From Amphiura filiformis (taxonomy: Eukaryota > Echinodermata > Ophiuroidea > Amphilepidida > Amphiuridae): 64,000 bases of DNA. The stretch is taken from assembly GCF_039555335.1 (NCBI RefSeq), contig NC_092642.1:62289776-62353775 (forward strand), given 5' to 3'. The translations under genes and the position numbers were made by a program. A model generated the notes under the pieces. That model saw only the letters and a list, made by a program, of their open reading frames with translations, searched no databases and was not told where the DNA came from. Shown here piece by piece: positions 20,841-35,200 of the stretch. Every line of letters begins with the position of its first letter. Position 1 is the stretch's first letter.

Positions 20841-23328
20841 AACCCTAGTATATACTACGAAGTGGGAGGGCTACCTGTGTTTTATATTGGCCATTTTATT
20901 TTCGCAAACGCCATACACACCAGTGACTAACAATACAGAAAAATATCATATGTATAGTCCCTTCTAAATGCATTGCAATATTGTGTACTTCTTCCGTTAG
21001 CATTTTATGCAATTTTTATTACAAACTTGAATGGGTAATTTTCTAATGGAACTTTACATTTTACATGGAAATAATAAAGATTAGAGAAGGCTGGAAAGGA
21101 CACTATAGCCTCATTTTAGGCCATTTAGGCAACTAAAAGCTCTCAAAAAGAACCCCATACAATTGTGTAACAAAATTCACATCGAATGCTACTTGAACAA
21201 GTACGAGTATGACTAAATACTTCTGAAGAGATGGCTTTAGCCAAAACAACAACAACAACAAAATCCTGTACCTAGTGGTTATGAAACAAAGGTGGGGTGT
21301 AGCTATGCATTGGTTCCAAATAGAACGGTATACCGTATGACATTTATTGTTGAAAATAAAGAAGGCGTTGCAACAACTGCTCATTAAGACGATTGTATGG
21401 GGGGGGGGTGAGCTGATTTTGAAAAAGTGGAAATTTTTCCAAAATGTTGACCTTTTGGACTAGGGAGGGCGTTTTTGAAAAAGTGGACTTTTTTTCAAAA
21501 TTTTGAAGGCATGAAAAAAAACCCTACACTCGCAAATGGGACTTTTTGGGTCAAAAAGGGTCATTCTGGGCATGTGGCGTATGAGTGTGTGTGTGTGTGG
21601 GGGGGGGGGAGTCCGCCCAGCCCTCTGGATACCACCAGCGTCTACAATTGATACATCCGCTAACGACCGTTAACATTTATTTATTTATTTATTTATTTCT
21701 TATTTAACCTGGGGTGACGAATCAATACACTGGCACTGTTCTCCCTTGGTTCCCAGGTTACAGAGTAATGTTTCGCCGAAATATACGGCACAAAAACAAG
21801 AGTGTTTTACTCTTGAATATTATGAATGGTCCCGTGTCACAACCTGGGGTACCTTTGTGTTGAATAGTAGAAAAATGAAATGTTTCAAACATTTTACCTA
21901 CACGTCTCATTTGAAGTGGTTCATCCTCCTGAGCATTTTGACACCTTTTTTTTTTAATGGAAATCGGTTAAAAAATGAGAGAGTGCGGGCAAAAACAATC
22001 ACAAAGTAGTTGGGATTTAACCCCACCTCTTTTTTCCACATTTACAATCATTCTGAGCAAGTATTAGTCTTTTAAATGACCTTCGGTATTTATTTACTTG
22101 GTTTAGATGTCTGGGAGTTCATTTTGACATTTTTTTACTAGATTCAAATTTTTAATGGGGGTTTTAGATCAAATTTACGATACGAATCCCTCCCCCTAAT
22201 CCTCATCCCCCTAATCCTCAACCACCCTTAGCACATTTCATGCCAAACGTCATAAGAAAATAATTAACAATTATTTTAAAACAGGTTAAAAACATGAGTA
22301 ATATAGAATAAATTAGCCTCAATTTAAGACCTAATTGAATCTTCTAAGTGAAGGAATACTCAAGAGACAGTGTTTTGAAATCCAAGCTGCACATCAAAAT
22401 ATAACAAAATCACCTTTTTGGGTACCCCAGTATATGACACAGGATCGAATACTTTTATAACAGCTTTTCATTTTTTAATAATTATATTACCATCGTAAGT
22501 GTGTTGGCCTAAATCACAACTTTTGTACATGCTATATAGTTCATCATTTTGAGGGTTAGAGCCATATTATAACATTTCCATACAAAATAGATTAGTATTT
22601 CTTTTATCATCAGATATGCCCCCTTTTAATTTTGAGCCGAACAACTATGGTAAAGCAAAGAAAATTGGAATTTACTGACAGCGCTGATGTCGCCAATGTG
22701 TATCACTCCGTCGGTCGTGTAAGATACTATCCTTGATATACGTCCCGCACTCCATGCACGTACTGTGTTATGAACATCGTGTAAACATTCGACTAATATT
22801 TCCATCATAATAATAAAACGACGGTTCCTGCGTTTTATTAAACATTTCGCCTACAAATTTGTATGTTTTTGATAGAGAATAACATCTTTAAAGTAAAGGT
22901 AAAATGAAAATAACAACAAATAATGTTTCTTCTCCTTAAACTAGACCAAGGGCAATAACACTATGGGTGCTCCTTTTTATTTCAATGCCAATGAGGTTAA
23001 GAAAATGGCAGTTGTTCCAAATCTAGCTTACACAGAGTGGGCTGACATCAAATTTTAGATGTCTCTTGGACAAACATTAAAATTGGGTAACGCTATAAAA
23101 CGTGTCATAAAATCAAAACGGTAAATGCTAACTCCTTGTTTTTTTCATACAAGGTCACTGATGGATATATCATATATAAAATGTTTTAAAACCTAAAAGA
23201 TTCAACTCGGTTCTTAAATAAAAATGGATTATTTTCTCTATTGCACTCATAAGGATCATTATCTGCTACTATTTTAGTACTAACACCTCTGACAAAAACA
23301 AGAGATTAATTTATGCCACCGAATTATC
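20841..23328. other. Intergenic region downstream of copy 2
   Basis: It contains G runs near 21400 and 21598 and otherwise AT-rich unique-looking sequence. A minus-strand frame at 22626-22808 is protein-like in its first 45 codons (WSAGRISRIVSYTTDGVIHI) and has a GTAAAT donor-like site, but no family or partner exon is recognised. The copy 2 stop lies at 23329. Confidence 0.35.
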
Positions 23329-23472
23329 TTAACAAGGTCCAAGTATTTCCATTCTCACTGGACAGTAATCATAATGGCACGCAGTAGGAATCAATTTGAT
23401 GTAGCTGGTTTTCACTGGCTCCTCAAAAAGAATAGTAACAGGTGTGTTGGCATCAAAATTGGCTGCATACTC
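23329..23472 (-). CDS. Copy 2 terminal exon: F5/8C domain B, C-terminal half
   Basis: The exon encodes EYAANFDANTPVTILFEEPV, then YIKLIPTACHYDYC and RMEILGPC, with a TAA directly after the last Cys. It lacks the MSG tail of copies 1 and 3, and EYAANFD resembles copy 4 (GYAANFD) more than EFEANFD of copies 1 and 3. Confidence 0.88.
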   Translation of the reverse strand, partial: EYAANFDANTPVTILFEEPVKTSYIKLIPTACHYDYCPVRMEILGPC

Positions 23473-26149
23473 CTGTAATAGTACAGAACATTTCACATTA
23501 TTCATTAGTGCAAAACACTAATTTAAGGCTACGCTATATTTTGGCAAACCCTGTCCTCAAATTTGATAAGCGTAGCCCATACAAAAACGAATTGGTTAAA
23601 ATGTTTCTATTTTTAATGTTGAGATATATTTTGCATTTATAACTAGCAACTAATTATTTCACTGAAACCTAATTAAGCTAAAATTTTAGGTAAAAAAATT
23701 CCATGACCAAACTACAGTAATGTTGAAATATAACATTTCTCGTCACCTATACCTTCAGATTAGGTATTTTTCATAAGCTTCACTTTTTTGGTTTTATATT
23801 CTATTAGTTATACCATTGTTTGTGCAATCCATTTCAAATAGGCAAACTAAATTGAACTGACTGTTTACATCTCAAGGTATGATATTATATCCATCATCTA
23901 GATATGTATTCAGTAAAAGACAAACTTGACAAAATATCAAAATTTATGCCTCATTATGATATCACATATTGTTCAAAATGGATGCCTAAATTTAACCATA
24001 ACCATGTGACCTATAACATGACCTATGATGACATAATAGCCTTAGAAGTCTCTTTTCAAAATAACACTGAACAACATAGTATTAAATTTGCTACCATACC
24101 TCGTCAAAGAGATTAATTTTAGCGTGTATGCCTAAGTACAACATATGGTATAATTCCATAATGACAGTAAACAAGAACTGTATACGGCAAAAAAGTATAT
24201 ACTAAGATGGTTTAAAAGTACTTTGTAGGTAGAGATATTTATAATTTGAGTCCTTCCTAAATTTGCAAGAAAAAAAAAGTAGAGAGATTTTATTGAAAAT
24301 CATATCATTCCGTAACCTTGTTAAAGAGATTCCTCAATCAACATAATTATATAGAGCACGTTTTCCCCAAGTTAATTGATCTAACACATCGCTGTTGATG
24401 AATTCATACCTGTTGTGAACCGACCAGAGTAGAGTTTTCCACCTCAATTGTGCAGTGTTTCACCCAGCTAGCGAATCCCTGTATGATGATGCCAGAAATG
24501 TTAACTGGGTCGTTAAAATACACTTTTATCCATGTTGAAGACGAAAGCTTGGCAGTCCAACGATTCTTATTATGAAGCCTGGCAAAATTCTTGTTATTAG
24601 GCGTGCCTCCGTTGGAGTTTGATTGGGTGTTAAGCGGCACGAAGATCTGGCTGTCCTTAATGCCCTCGCTTTCCATTCCGAGTGGCTTGACACAAGCTGT
24701 AAGATTTCAGACATGAAACGACACGAATGATATTATACAAGTACTCATTATACACATTCATCTTCTCCACAGTTAAAGTCTTCATTAGGAATTAATTGTC
24801 ACATCTTTAATTCACCATAATATATTATACAGAACCACAGACATTGCAGACATTGGTCGATTCACAAGAGGCAGTGCATCATGGGAAAATGTCAACATAC
24901 ATATGCCGCGTAACTTACGAGTACAACACAGGAACATTTATCATTGTTTTTAAATATAATATAATATAATATAATATAATATAATATAATATAATATAAT
25001 ATAATATAATATAATATAATAAAGGGTTCACAAAAAGTAACTCCCCCTAAAATTACAAAACATTTTTTTGCGTAACTTATGACATACATTTCGTTGATTT
25101 GAAAAATTTAAAAACCTGTGAATAAAGTAATCGTTTTTCTACCCTCTCAAAGTTCGTTCTTCTAAAAATCTTTTGGTTTTTACTAAAAATAATCACATTT
25201 TCCAAAAATGATGCTTTCAGAAAAAGTTGGACTTTTCAACATCCTCATTTATGTCAAAATTAGCTTCTACGAATCATTATTTTGCACAACATGATGGTTG
25301 CATGGGTGACTAAGGAATCAGAGACAGAAAGGTGAAGGAAAAAACCAAATTAAATCAATCATAACATTGATATCGAGAAAGTTTTGTACATTGCATGTAT
25401 GGGATGTTAAAAACTGCAGGGTTTTTTTAAGCATAATTTTTGAAAAATGTGATTATTTTTTACCAAATCAAAAGGATTTTGTGAAGGGTTAACTTTGGTA
25501 GGGAAGCAAAAAGATGCCTTTATTCACAGGCTTTTAAATTTTTCAAATGAATAAAATGAATGTCAAGTTATGCAAGAAATGTTTTGTAACTCCTAAATTG
25601 ATTTTACCACTTTTGAAACACCTGCTCAATAAAACCTTCTAGAAATACCCCGTACATGTCAATAAATCATTGTTTTATACTGCAAGATGATTGCATGAAT
25701 AACTGGGTTATCGTATACATAAAAATAAAGTGCAACTTTTTCTGAAAGCATAATTTTTGAAAAGTGTCATTATTTTTGGCCAAAGCAAAGAGATTTTTCT
25801 AAAAAAGAACTTTGGGGAGGGTAGGAAAATGATTCCTTTATTTACAGGTTTTTAAATTTTTCAAATCAACGAAATGCATGTCAAGTTATGCAAAGAAATG
25901 TTTTGTAATTTTAAGGGGGGGGGGGTATTTTTTGTGAACCCTTTGTGAATATAATATAATATAATATAATATAATATAATATAATATAATATAATATAAC
26001 ATAATATAATATAACATTATTAGTTGTTATTCCCTGTTTGTTCATGCAATACGAAAAATATCACTGGTTTTGAGCACACGAGGCCGCAGTATTGCATATG
26101 AACAGAGAGGGGGTAACGAATTTATTATTCAGTAGACATGAATTTAACA

Positions 26150-26209
<60 letters not shown>

Positions 26210-29200
26210 ACCACAATCATAAAACGATCAAGATATAGGCCTACTCCAAACTCTTCCATGCATGCTTTAAAGTTTTCTGTCATGCAACTACAGCCCGGCG
26301 CGCTAGGCCATGTAATACAGCGCGCCATTGCCAACGCGTGACGCACACTTAGCACGCGACGCGACGTAGCGCGTAATTACCGTCTCTACCGCATACGCGA
26401 TCAGCACCATAGACATACCACCTAGACCTGTAACTGCCCATCCCTGACCGTGGAAGTAGGTGAAGCCACGTATCCAAGGTGATTTTGGTCGGGTGGTCGG
26501 ACGCGGAGAAATAAGCGTTCATGTCTGGAGAGAAAGACGCGCTCGTTTGCGTGATTGTTGCGCCATTATCGCTCGCGTCAAATGCAACATGTTCCATAGA
26601 CGCGATTATCTGCTTGCTTGCGTCCGGGTATGCGTCCTTGTCAAAGTCTTTGCTAAGCAGTGCCTCATTTCAAATATATAGTTTTAGTTTTGGTTTTGGT
26701 TTTGGTCACGTGTTTTCCTATTGTCCTGCCTAACCACTTGAATCATAAGATATCGAACTCATTGTTTCTACCTTTTGTTTAAAACCGAACATTTGTGACA
26801 GTCAGTTTCGGTTTTGGTTTCAGTTTCTTATAAGTGGTGTGGATCGTAAAATTATTTGATTTGAAGTTACCTACTCTAAGTATACAAAAGAAATGTTTAA
26901 ATTTTGCAGTGCAATATTCACGAGCAGAGAAGTCGAACAAAGAAGTCTACATTTGAAAGCATTGATTTAGTTTGAAAGCATTGACTTGAGACTACGAATT
27001 AGCCTAAGCTGATTTCACTGTGAAAATATATAGACCATCAAAATATTTCCACAGACATTACAATAGGCACTTGACAGATTATGACTTCAGTGTTATAAAC
27101 ACTATTATACACAATTCTATTTATGTGCATGTCGCATGACGGAAGATCAATATCATAGAAAGCTGGTTTAAACTAACTTTTATTCAATGTATTTATTGGA
27201 GAATAGAGAGAGAGAGAGAGATAGAAGAGATCGCCAGGGAAAGAGGGGGGGTGTGTGTGTGTGGGGGGGAGGGGGTAAGGGTAAGGGAGAAAGAAAAACA
27301 GAGGGGAGAGAGCATTGGAAGTGGGAAGGGAAGGAGGGGGAGAGGGGGGCTCAAGAGTGGTGTGGAATAATAGGGAAGAGTCGATATCGAGTGTGGGGAG
27401 GGGAGGGAGGAGGATATATATAGGTGGCGGAGGGAACATAGGTAAGAGGTATGGGTTGTGCTTTCCGGGGAATAATCTAATTCATAATCAAATCATCTAC
27501 ATCATCATGCATCGTTTATATTTCAGACAAATAAACAAAACACCCCCCCCCCCTCAATATATGCACATGATTTCTACATGTAGGTCTAGGCCTCGTATAT
27601 ATCCATCTTTTATGTCTCAACGATGTCTATGCATAACTTATCGGAACTTGGGTGCAGAGAGCAGAAAGTCGCCGGCGTTGATAGATATCGATAATTCATA
27701 TGTTAGCACAATAGGCTATTATATACGTATGGTTATAGGCCATTATACTTTTGATTATATATACCCTCTTGTGTCCTCCCAGCACAAAAGTGTTATGATT
27801 GCATACCAGTTCATCTCCACATTTTAATCCCTTGATTTTTGGTTTCTGAACAATAGAGAAACCAAAACTATATATTTGAAATGAGGGAGTGTCGGCTTCA
27901 CTACGCGAACCAAAGTCATAGGTCTAGGTACTTGTTTGTCTGGGATCAGCACAGTGTACAATACAACGCGAGTATGCAGGCCCGTTAATTGCCGGTACTG
28001 ATTAAGAGCTGAATAATACGGCACCAATCCGAGAAGCGTTTACTGTATTTGGCCCTCTATTGACGGCAACACAGGTGCACCAGAGCGGGAGATTTAATTC
28101 GTAATACGCATGATTGTGTATTGAATATCACTGTTGTGTAAAATTTCCGGGTACAATTCTGTATAGCACACAATAAATGATGGATGGAACCCCCGACCTC
28201 GGGACACCGCAGTTATACATCGGGGACACCGCAGTAATGGCGAAGTCGGATAGGTGAGTACGGTAATTTATGAACGCTGAACAATACGAAATTATATTAT
28301 TTGGCTATTAACCAATGAAATGTCGTTATTCATGTCTACTGAATGATAAAATATAATATAAGAATATAATATAATATAATATAATATAATATAATATAAT
28401 ATAATATAATATAATATAATTATAATATAATATAATATAATATAATATAATATAATATAATATAATATAATATAATATCATATAATATAATATAATATAA
28501 TATCATATAATATAATATAATATAATATAATATAATATAATATAATATAATATAATATAATATAATATAATGTTACACACGAATACACACTAAAACAGCA
28601 AATTACAATTATAGTACAGGGTGTCCCCAAAAAAGAGGCCCCTCATTGCGCCCTCTTTTCTCCTATTTTAGAAAAGTTGATCAAGTATATATTGGTATGT
28701 AAAGAAGCCTTTACCCGTTACCTTTAATAAACCGAAACAATTATTTCAATCGACTCATTACTTTTGAAGATATGCCCTTTTAAAGAAATGTATCCGTTTT
28801 TCAGTCTGTCCACGGAGGAGGTTTGGCTACTTCAAAGATTGAAAAGTGCATATACCATGCATGAATATAAAACATTCCTCGCGGATAACTTTATAAAATA
28901 ACAACTTTATTTTAGGGAATGGGCTTTACCGTTGGGCTGATGGGATATGGATTTTGCGAAATTGATGTGGGATGGGACTTATTTTGCTATACTTGCAAAA
29001 ACTTATGTTTTTCTCGGTTATTTTATGCTTTTTTGTTTTATTAGGTTTCTTACTTTCGTGCTTTATTGTTTCTTGCTTTCTTTTTATTGACAACATGAGT
29101 CATTTCTCTTTTTGGAATAAAAGGTAGCCCTGAAAAGGGCTGTTTAGTTTGTCTTTGGTTCTTTTGAAGTGAGTTTATTGTGCTGCTCTGCCCTCTACCT

Positions 29201-32200
29201 GGTTGCCTCCTTGACGAATACAGGTTTCAGACCTAGTCCTCATTGCATCAATTGCGGTGCGTACCAACCTTGTGCGCGGGAACCTTGCGAATATAGCAGT
29301 AATACGTTTGCAAAGATCTTGGATTTTGCCACAAATGAAGAAATCAAGTGGTGTGAGGTCTGGTGATCTTGCAGGCCACTCCACAGCATGACCAATCCCA
29401 ACCACTCTGTTTGCTATCCGTGGACAGAGTGAAAAACGGGTACTTGTCTTTGAAAGGGCATATCTTCAAAAGTTGTTAGCCGATTGAAATAATTGTTTTG
29501 GTTTATTAAAGCTAACAATTAAAGGTTTCTTTACATACCAAAATATATTTGATCAACTTTTCAAAAATAGGCAAAAAAGAGGGCGCAATGAGGGGCCCTT
29601 TTTTTGGGACACCCTGTAGATCCAATTTCTATTGATCACACGGAATCCTTCGTGGAGATGTTTTCAACATTGTAATCACACTCGCGTGAAAAATTCAGTG
29701 GTGGCTATAACTGCGATGACGACACCGGAGGTCCAAAATTGGACTGGCAGAAGTGGCAAGAGCAACCACTGGCGGCTCATCGATTATGAATCACGAGAAT
29801 GCAACTTTCCATTTCTGTCAGCTCACTGTTATTTTCTTACTACTGGCAATTTTTGATCCAGATGAATAAAATATATCCATGGGGGCAATTGGGCTATTCC
29901 AGTTGAAATCCATACACGTATACACCCACTATGAAAGGCATAATTATGCCCTTAATCTTCCATGTAGGGAGTATGAGTTTCAAATGAAGTTAACTGAAGA
30001 ATGAGTGACTCGATTTTAAATATACACCCCCATTTGTGAGAGATTACGGTCATTTCTTTTGGTGTATGGATTTCAACTGGAATAGTCCAGTAATACAACT
30101 AGAATATCTTTCACGTTTAAAGGGGCGTTTAGCATCTTTAAATGATAACGAACGAGTTCGTTTTGATTGGCTAGCCGTTTCCCATGACGTCATCCAGCAC
30201 GTGCTGCTCGCGTATGTGTTTATTCAGCCAGGAGTTTAACCCACGGGCAATCAAGTTCCCGGATGCATCGCTACTGATCAGGTTCTCATAGACTTTGCAT
30301 TGTCGCCCTCTTAGCTAATCAGAAACGGCGTATACCCAGCAAACACAAAAACGTATTTAAAACGTTTTAAATAAGTTATATTTTGGTTTTTGGTTTAAGT
30401 AAAAACGTTTTAATAACATTAAAATGTCGGGTTATATAAAGGTCATGATAACGTTTTAAAACGTTTTGTATGAAAACACACTACAACAAAAAATGTTATT
30501 GTAAACTTTTTTTGCAAACATTTTTGCCAAATATTGTGTCAATACTTAAATAACATTTATATGTAAAAATATTTGAACCCAGCAAACACAGAAATGTTCT
30601 TAAAATGTTTTTTCAAAACCTTTTAATAACATTTAAATGCGGGTTATATAAAAGTCATGAAAACGTTTTTAAAACGTTATTGAAAATATTTTTCAACCCC
30701 AAATAACATTCTGTTTAGAATGTTTTGTATCAAGTTTTCAAGAATGTTTTTGGAATGCTATTAAAACGTTTTTATACCCTTTATATAACCCGACATTTAA
30801 ACGTTTTCTGTGAAACATTTTTGTTTGCTGAGCAGTAGATTATCAAAAAATGTTTTTTAAGGTTATGAAAACGTTTTATACTCTTAATATACCCTTTATA
30901 TAACCCGACATTTAAACGTTTCCTGACAACCTTTTATTACCTTTTGTGAATGATGTCGAAAACGTTTTGTGTTTGCTGGGTACGTGGTCATTGGCAGACT
31001 GTTTGGGTGGTGGGAGCGTAACCAAACTGGCTGCGTAGGAGACTAAGTCCGTGATGATGTTCTGCCAATCAGAATGGACGTACTATATATTAGGTTGTTG
31101 TCATACTGTTTGTTTAATGAAGAAACAGCACAAACCGTCTGGGACCAACACTATTGTTCTATTTACAGCCCGTGTGAGTATACAAGATCGGAGCACAGTG
31201 TCGACAGCGTCTAAATAAATACTTTTTCCCTGAAATGAATCACGACCTAATACTCCGTTGGTGAGCGACGGGCGATTGGTATTTCACTAATAAGACACCT
31301 CGCCTTTCCGAACGCAAGAAAAGGAGTCCTATCTGATTGGCTAGAAAGCAATCGCTCAGTGACGAGTGTACAAACTCATGTATTCAATTCCATTTAAATC
31401 AATTATCTATTATTGACGCAGATAAAAAAGTTTTATAGCTATTAACTGTGCTGTATTGTATTATAGATTTAATATTCTATAGCCAGTGTACAGCACCGTG
31501 GTCTTAGCTGAATGGGCTTTCATTTCGTTCTTTTCATAAATAATATTCTCAAACAGTTTAATATATCACAATTTTGATGCACGATTTAAAATCTTTACGC
31601 TGAAAATGCAGTAAATTAGGTCTACACCAAACAGCTATCCCCGCTTATTAGTGTATTGCATTTCCAGTTAGTGTATTGGAAAAAAATCCTGCGTTTTACC
31701 TGACAACAAATCAAATTTTCTTGTATTAGCAACACCATATGGGGTACTGAGCATACACAGATTGCATCAACGTGTATGAATGGAAACGCTGCAGCAGCAG
31801 TATCTCATATCGTGTAATTGATATGCTTAGTCTGAGTCGCTCGGCCTATCTCGAACAAAATTGCCATGCGTAGCTTTTGAAGAAAGAGTGGACTCGCCGT
31901 ACTATCGCGACAATTTTTGGCACGAAGATATATGATGATGACGCTTGCGAGGAGTACACTCGGTCGATAGCGGGACAATTATCCTGTGACGTCATCTACA
32001 CAGTATGTCTACATTTGAATCTTAATTAAACGCTGTATGTATGGGAATTCCTCGCTGGTTTCGCAAATTATACTTACCGCACTCCTGAATATTCTCACAG
32101 CCCAGTATTTCTATTCTCAGAGCGCAGTCTGAGATATGTATCTCATTACCATTAGCCAGGTTCTTAGTTGTTTCTGAACAATCTTGTGGTTGTACACGTA

Positions 32201-35200
32201 TAACACTTGTAACCACTTGTTTCTCAAACATGAGCGTCGTGTGTGATGCGGGATCGTCAGTCCAAGCAGAGTCCTATAATGAGTAATACAAGAGTGCATT
32301 TACTTATGAGGTAGTCATAGGCCATCTGATATTGAAAAAGTCACATTCTTGGACAGTACATTCCTGTACACATCCTATAATAAAAAGAAGCACTACTGTG
32401 ATGTTTTGTCAAGAATAATTATATCGGCAATTCGTTCCTATAATTAGTTATTAAAAAGAAGAACAACAACAAGGGTTTACTGTTTTAAGGCGGCTGTGTA
32501 CTCTCAGACATGCATGTAGTAAAAGTGCAATAACTTTGTAATTATTCGCGCAAGACATATAAAAGTATACATTTTTATAAAGGCAAGACATCAATAAATC
32601 TTAATATAAATACAGATTTGGGGTAAAAACAACAATTATGAAGAAAATCACAAAAAAGTGAGTTTTTGGCAATATTTGTTAGGTACATCATAACAAAAAA
32701 ACACTCTTTCCAAAATATTTTATTTTATTTTTAGCTCAATCTTGAGGCTTCATTCCAAAAACGGTTTTTTTATTTTTTTGATATTGGCCTTAGTTTTTGA
32801 GATATTGACCATATAAGCCATCAAATTGAACTATTTAAAATTCACAAACGCCTATTTGCACAAAATGATGCCTAAAATAGGAAATAGACCAAAATATAAA
32901 AAAATGAGAAAACTGTTTCTTGAGTCGATCATGCTTTTTACGATGATCATATTTGCTTACCTATATATGCTGTATTTATTGAGTTATCGTGTACCTAAAT
33001 CGTCATTTTACCGAGAAAATGAACATTGAAATAATGGCCGTTGAAGTTTAAAGTGGTCACATTTTGCCCTTTCATCGAATCTCACAGGAGAATGCGGCAG
33101 TTTTCGTTTTTCTATCTTATATTACGTGAACATTGGGTAAATCCACAGCCCGTTGAGAAGTTTGAGCGAAATCCATTCATAACTTGATATTCAAATCGAG
33201 GCAAAGAACTTGAAAAAACCCACATTTTATCACCTAAAACGGAGCCATTTGACCACTTGAAATTAGTGTTTCCAAAGGATGCGCCACGCATGCAGATAAG
33301 CGTCGCGTATGCGTAGCGTATCTGTGCGTTAACAAATTGCGCGATACGCAGCGCGATGCGTTGTTGCGCGCGTGTACCTCGCTGATACAACAAAGATTTT
33401 CTCTCTTTTAAAATTGCAAACACGAATGAAATAGTGAAATAAAATCCATAAAATAGCGCAGTTGGAGTTTATAAATCTGGATTTTCTTTCCTTTTATTTA
33501 TAAAAAACATAACAAAGTAACAAATATAAAAAACCCTCAATTTTGCGAAAGAAACAACATCTTGAGTACACAGCCGCGTTAAGTACGACAATAAAGAATG
33601 CTCACTGATAGCCAGAATGGAGTCAAGTGACTCTCAAAGTGGAGTAAACTAGCACTGACTCTCAAAAGGAGTCGCCTAACTGTAGGCTAACTTGGTTTTT
33701 AGCTGGATTCCGCAGATGAATTTTAACCTGACCTAGTATTAAACCATTTTAATTTAACTAGAACATCTATCTAAAATCAATAGAATGCTTCACCTAACCA
33801 ACCAATACTAGTGTCGGACTAAATACCATACTCACATCGAATTACATTAAAATAAAATAAAGTTGTGAATAAATAACCTAAGAATAAATAATGGAAATTT
33901 ATATCTTGATATACATATAAGTGTAATATTATTGTAGTAGTGACTCTGTAATGCAGCCATGGTGACTCTATAAATGGAGTCTGTGTATACTATGACTCCC
34001 CTGGGTATGACTCCCAATATCGAGTGATTTTAGACATAGAGCCGCAGAGTGGTTGGACTCTGTTTTAGAGTCACTATGACTCAAGTTTGGCTTTCAGTGT
34101 TCGTTAATAGGCAATCCTTCAGAAAATACCATTGTATGGCAAGCCACATACTGGTCGAGATTCATGCTATACTAGTCAAGAAGCACGCTATACTAGTCGA
34201 GAAGCACGATATACTGGTCAAGAAGCACGCTATACTGGTCGAGTTTCACCACGCCGAACGGCGAGTTTCACAACGCCGAACGGCGAGTTTTATCACGTCG
34301 AACGGCGAGTTTCACTACGCCGAACGGCGAGTTCTTCTGACGTCGATCTAAAATATTCACGTAGTATAATAATAATAGGCCTACACGTAGTATAATAATG
34401 TTTAAAAACAATTTTGCAATATGAAGGCAATATCCTGTTTTACAACCCGCTGTTTTTGGCTCCAAAGTTGGACTCACTAGCTTACTGAAAATGACAGGCC
34501 CTACATGTATATATCAGGTGTTGCCCTTTGAAAATGTGACTGAAGTTCTGTTTAATGTGTAAAAATGGAAAATAAATTGGAAATATCACAAATGAAATTA
34601 AAGAAAAATTGTGCTGTGTTTTATTTTAAAGGTTCTGATCTCTTTTCTTTTTCGTATTAGGCCTATAAATTAACGTAAACATGTTCTTTTCTAGTTACCG
34701 GTATTTTTTTTTATTTATGTGTCCCTTTAAGTATTTCTTTATTATGGTTTTAAGTGTAGGCCTATATAACATCATATAATATCATCATATACATTTCACT
34801 TTTTTTTTAATGATTTTTCATTATTTTATTTTTAATTCTTAATTGTGGGCATCCTCTCTGATATGGTCTAAATGTTTATTACACAGTCAATAAAAAGTGC
34901 TTGTCAGGAATGTGCTTTGAATTATTGAAGGAAAACAATTTTTGGGGGAAAACTGGATTTTTCTTTTTGAAAAGAAAAATAGACTCTTTTAATTTTTGGA
35001 TTAAAAAAATAGGCGTAATATGCCTACATATTGCACATTAGGATCGGTCGGTGGAGTAGGCCCTACAAGTAGCCTACAACCAAACATTCTTTTGTGGTCT
35101 TTGAATGCGGCTTACCTTGTAATACTGCAGTACTATCCGGGGAAATAAAGTAGGAAAATGTATGAGACTAAAACCCATTGAGACTAAAACCATGGGCGGC

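Noticed and set aside
22626-22808. Exon of an unrelated gene downstream of copy 2
   Set aside because: Protein-like in part, but it has no recognised family, no second exon and no paralogous counterpart. Left as an unassigned open frame.
26349-26597. Genes in the GC-rich patch at 26280-26680
   Set aside because: Frames are open on both strands because of CG-rich composition. The CGCG words recur in other non-coding patches, which suggests a dispersed repeat.
29175-29405. Active mariner transposase
   Set aside because: Only the last catalytic block remains, in about 76 codons. The N-terminal DNA-binding and first catalytic parts are missing.
34049-34395. Repeat-protein gene (KHAILVE or GRVSPRR heptads), also 35766-36276
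   Set aside because: The frames derive from 21-bp subterminal repeats of a transposon, are open in several frames, and mirror each other at both ends of the element.
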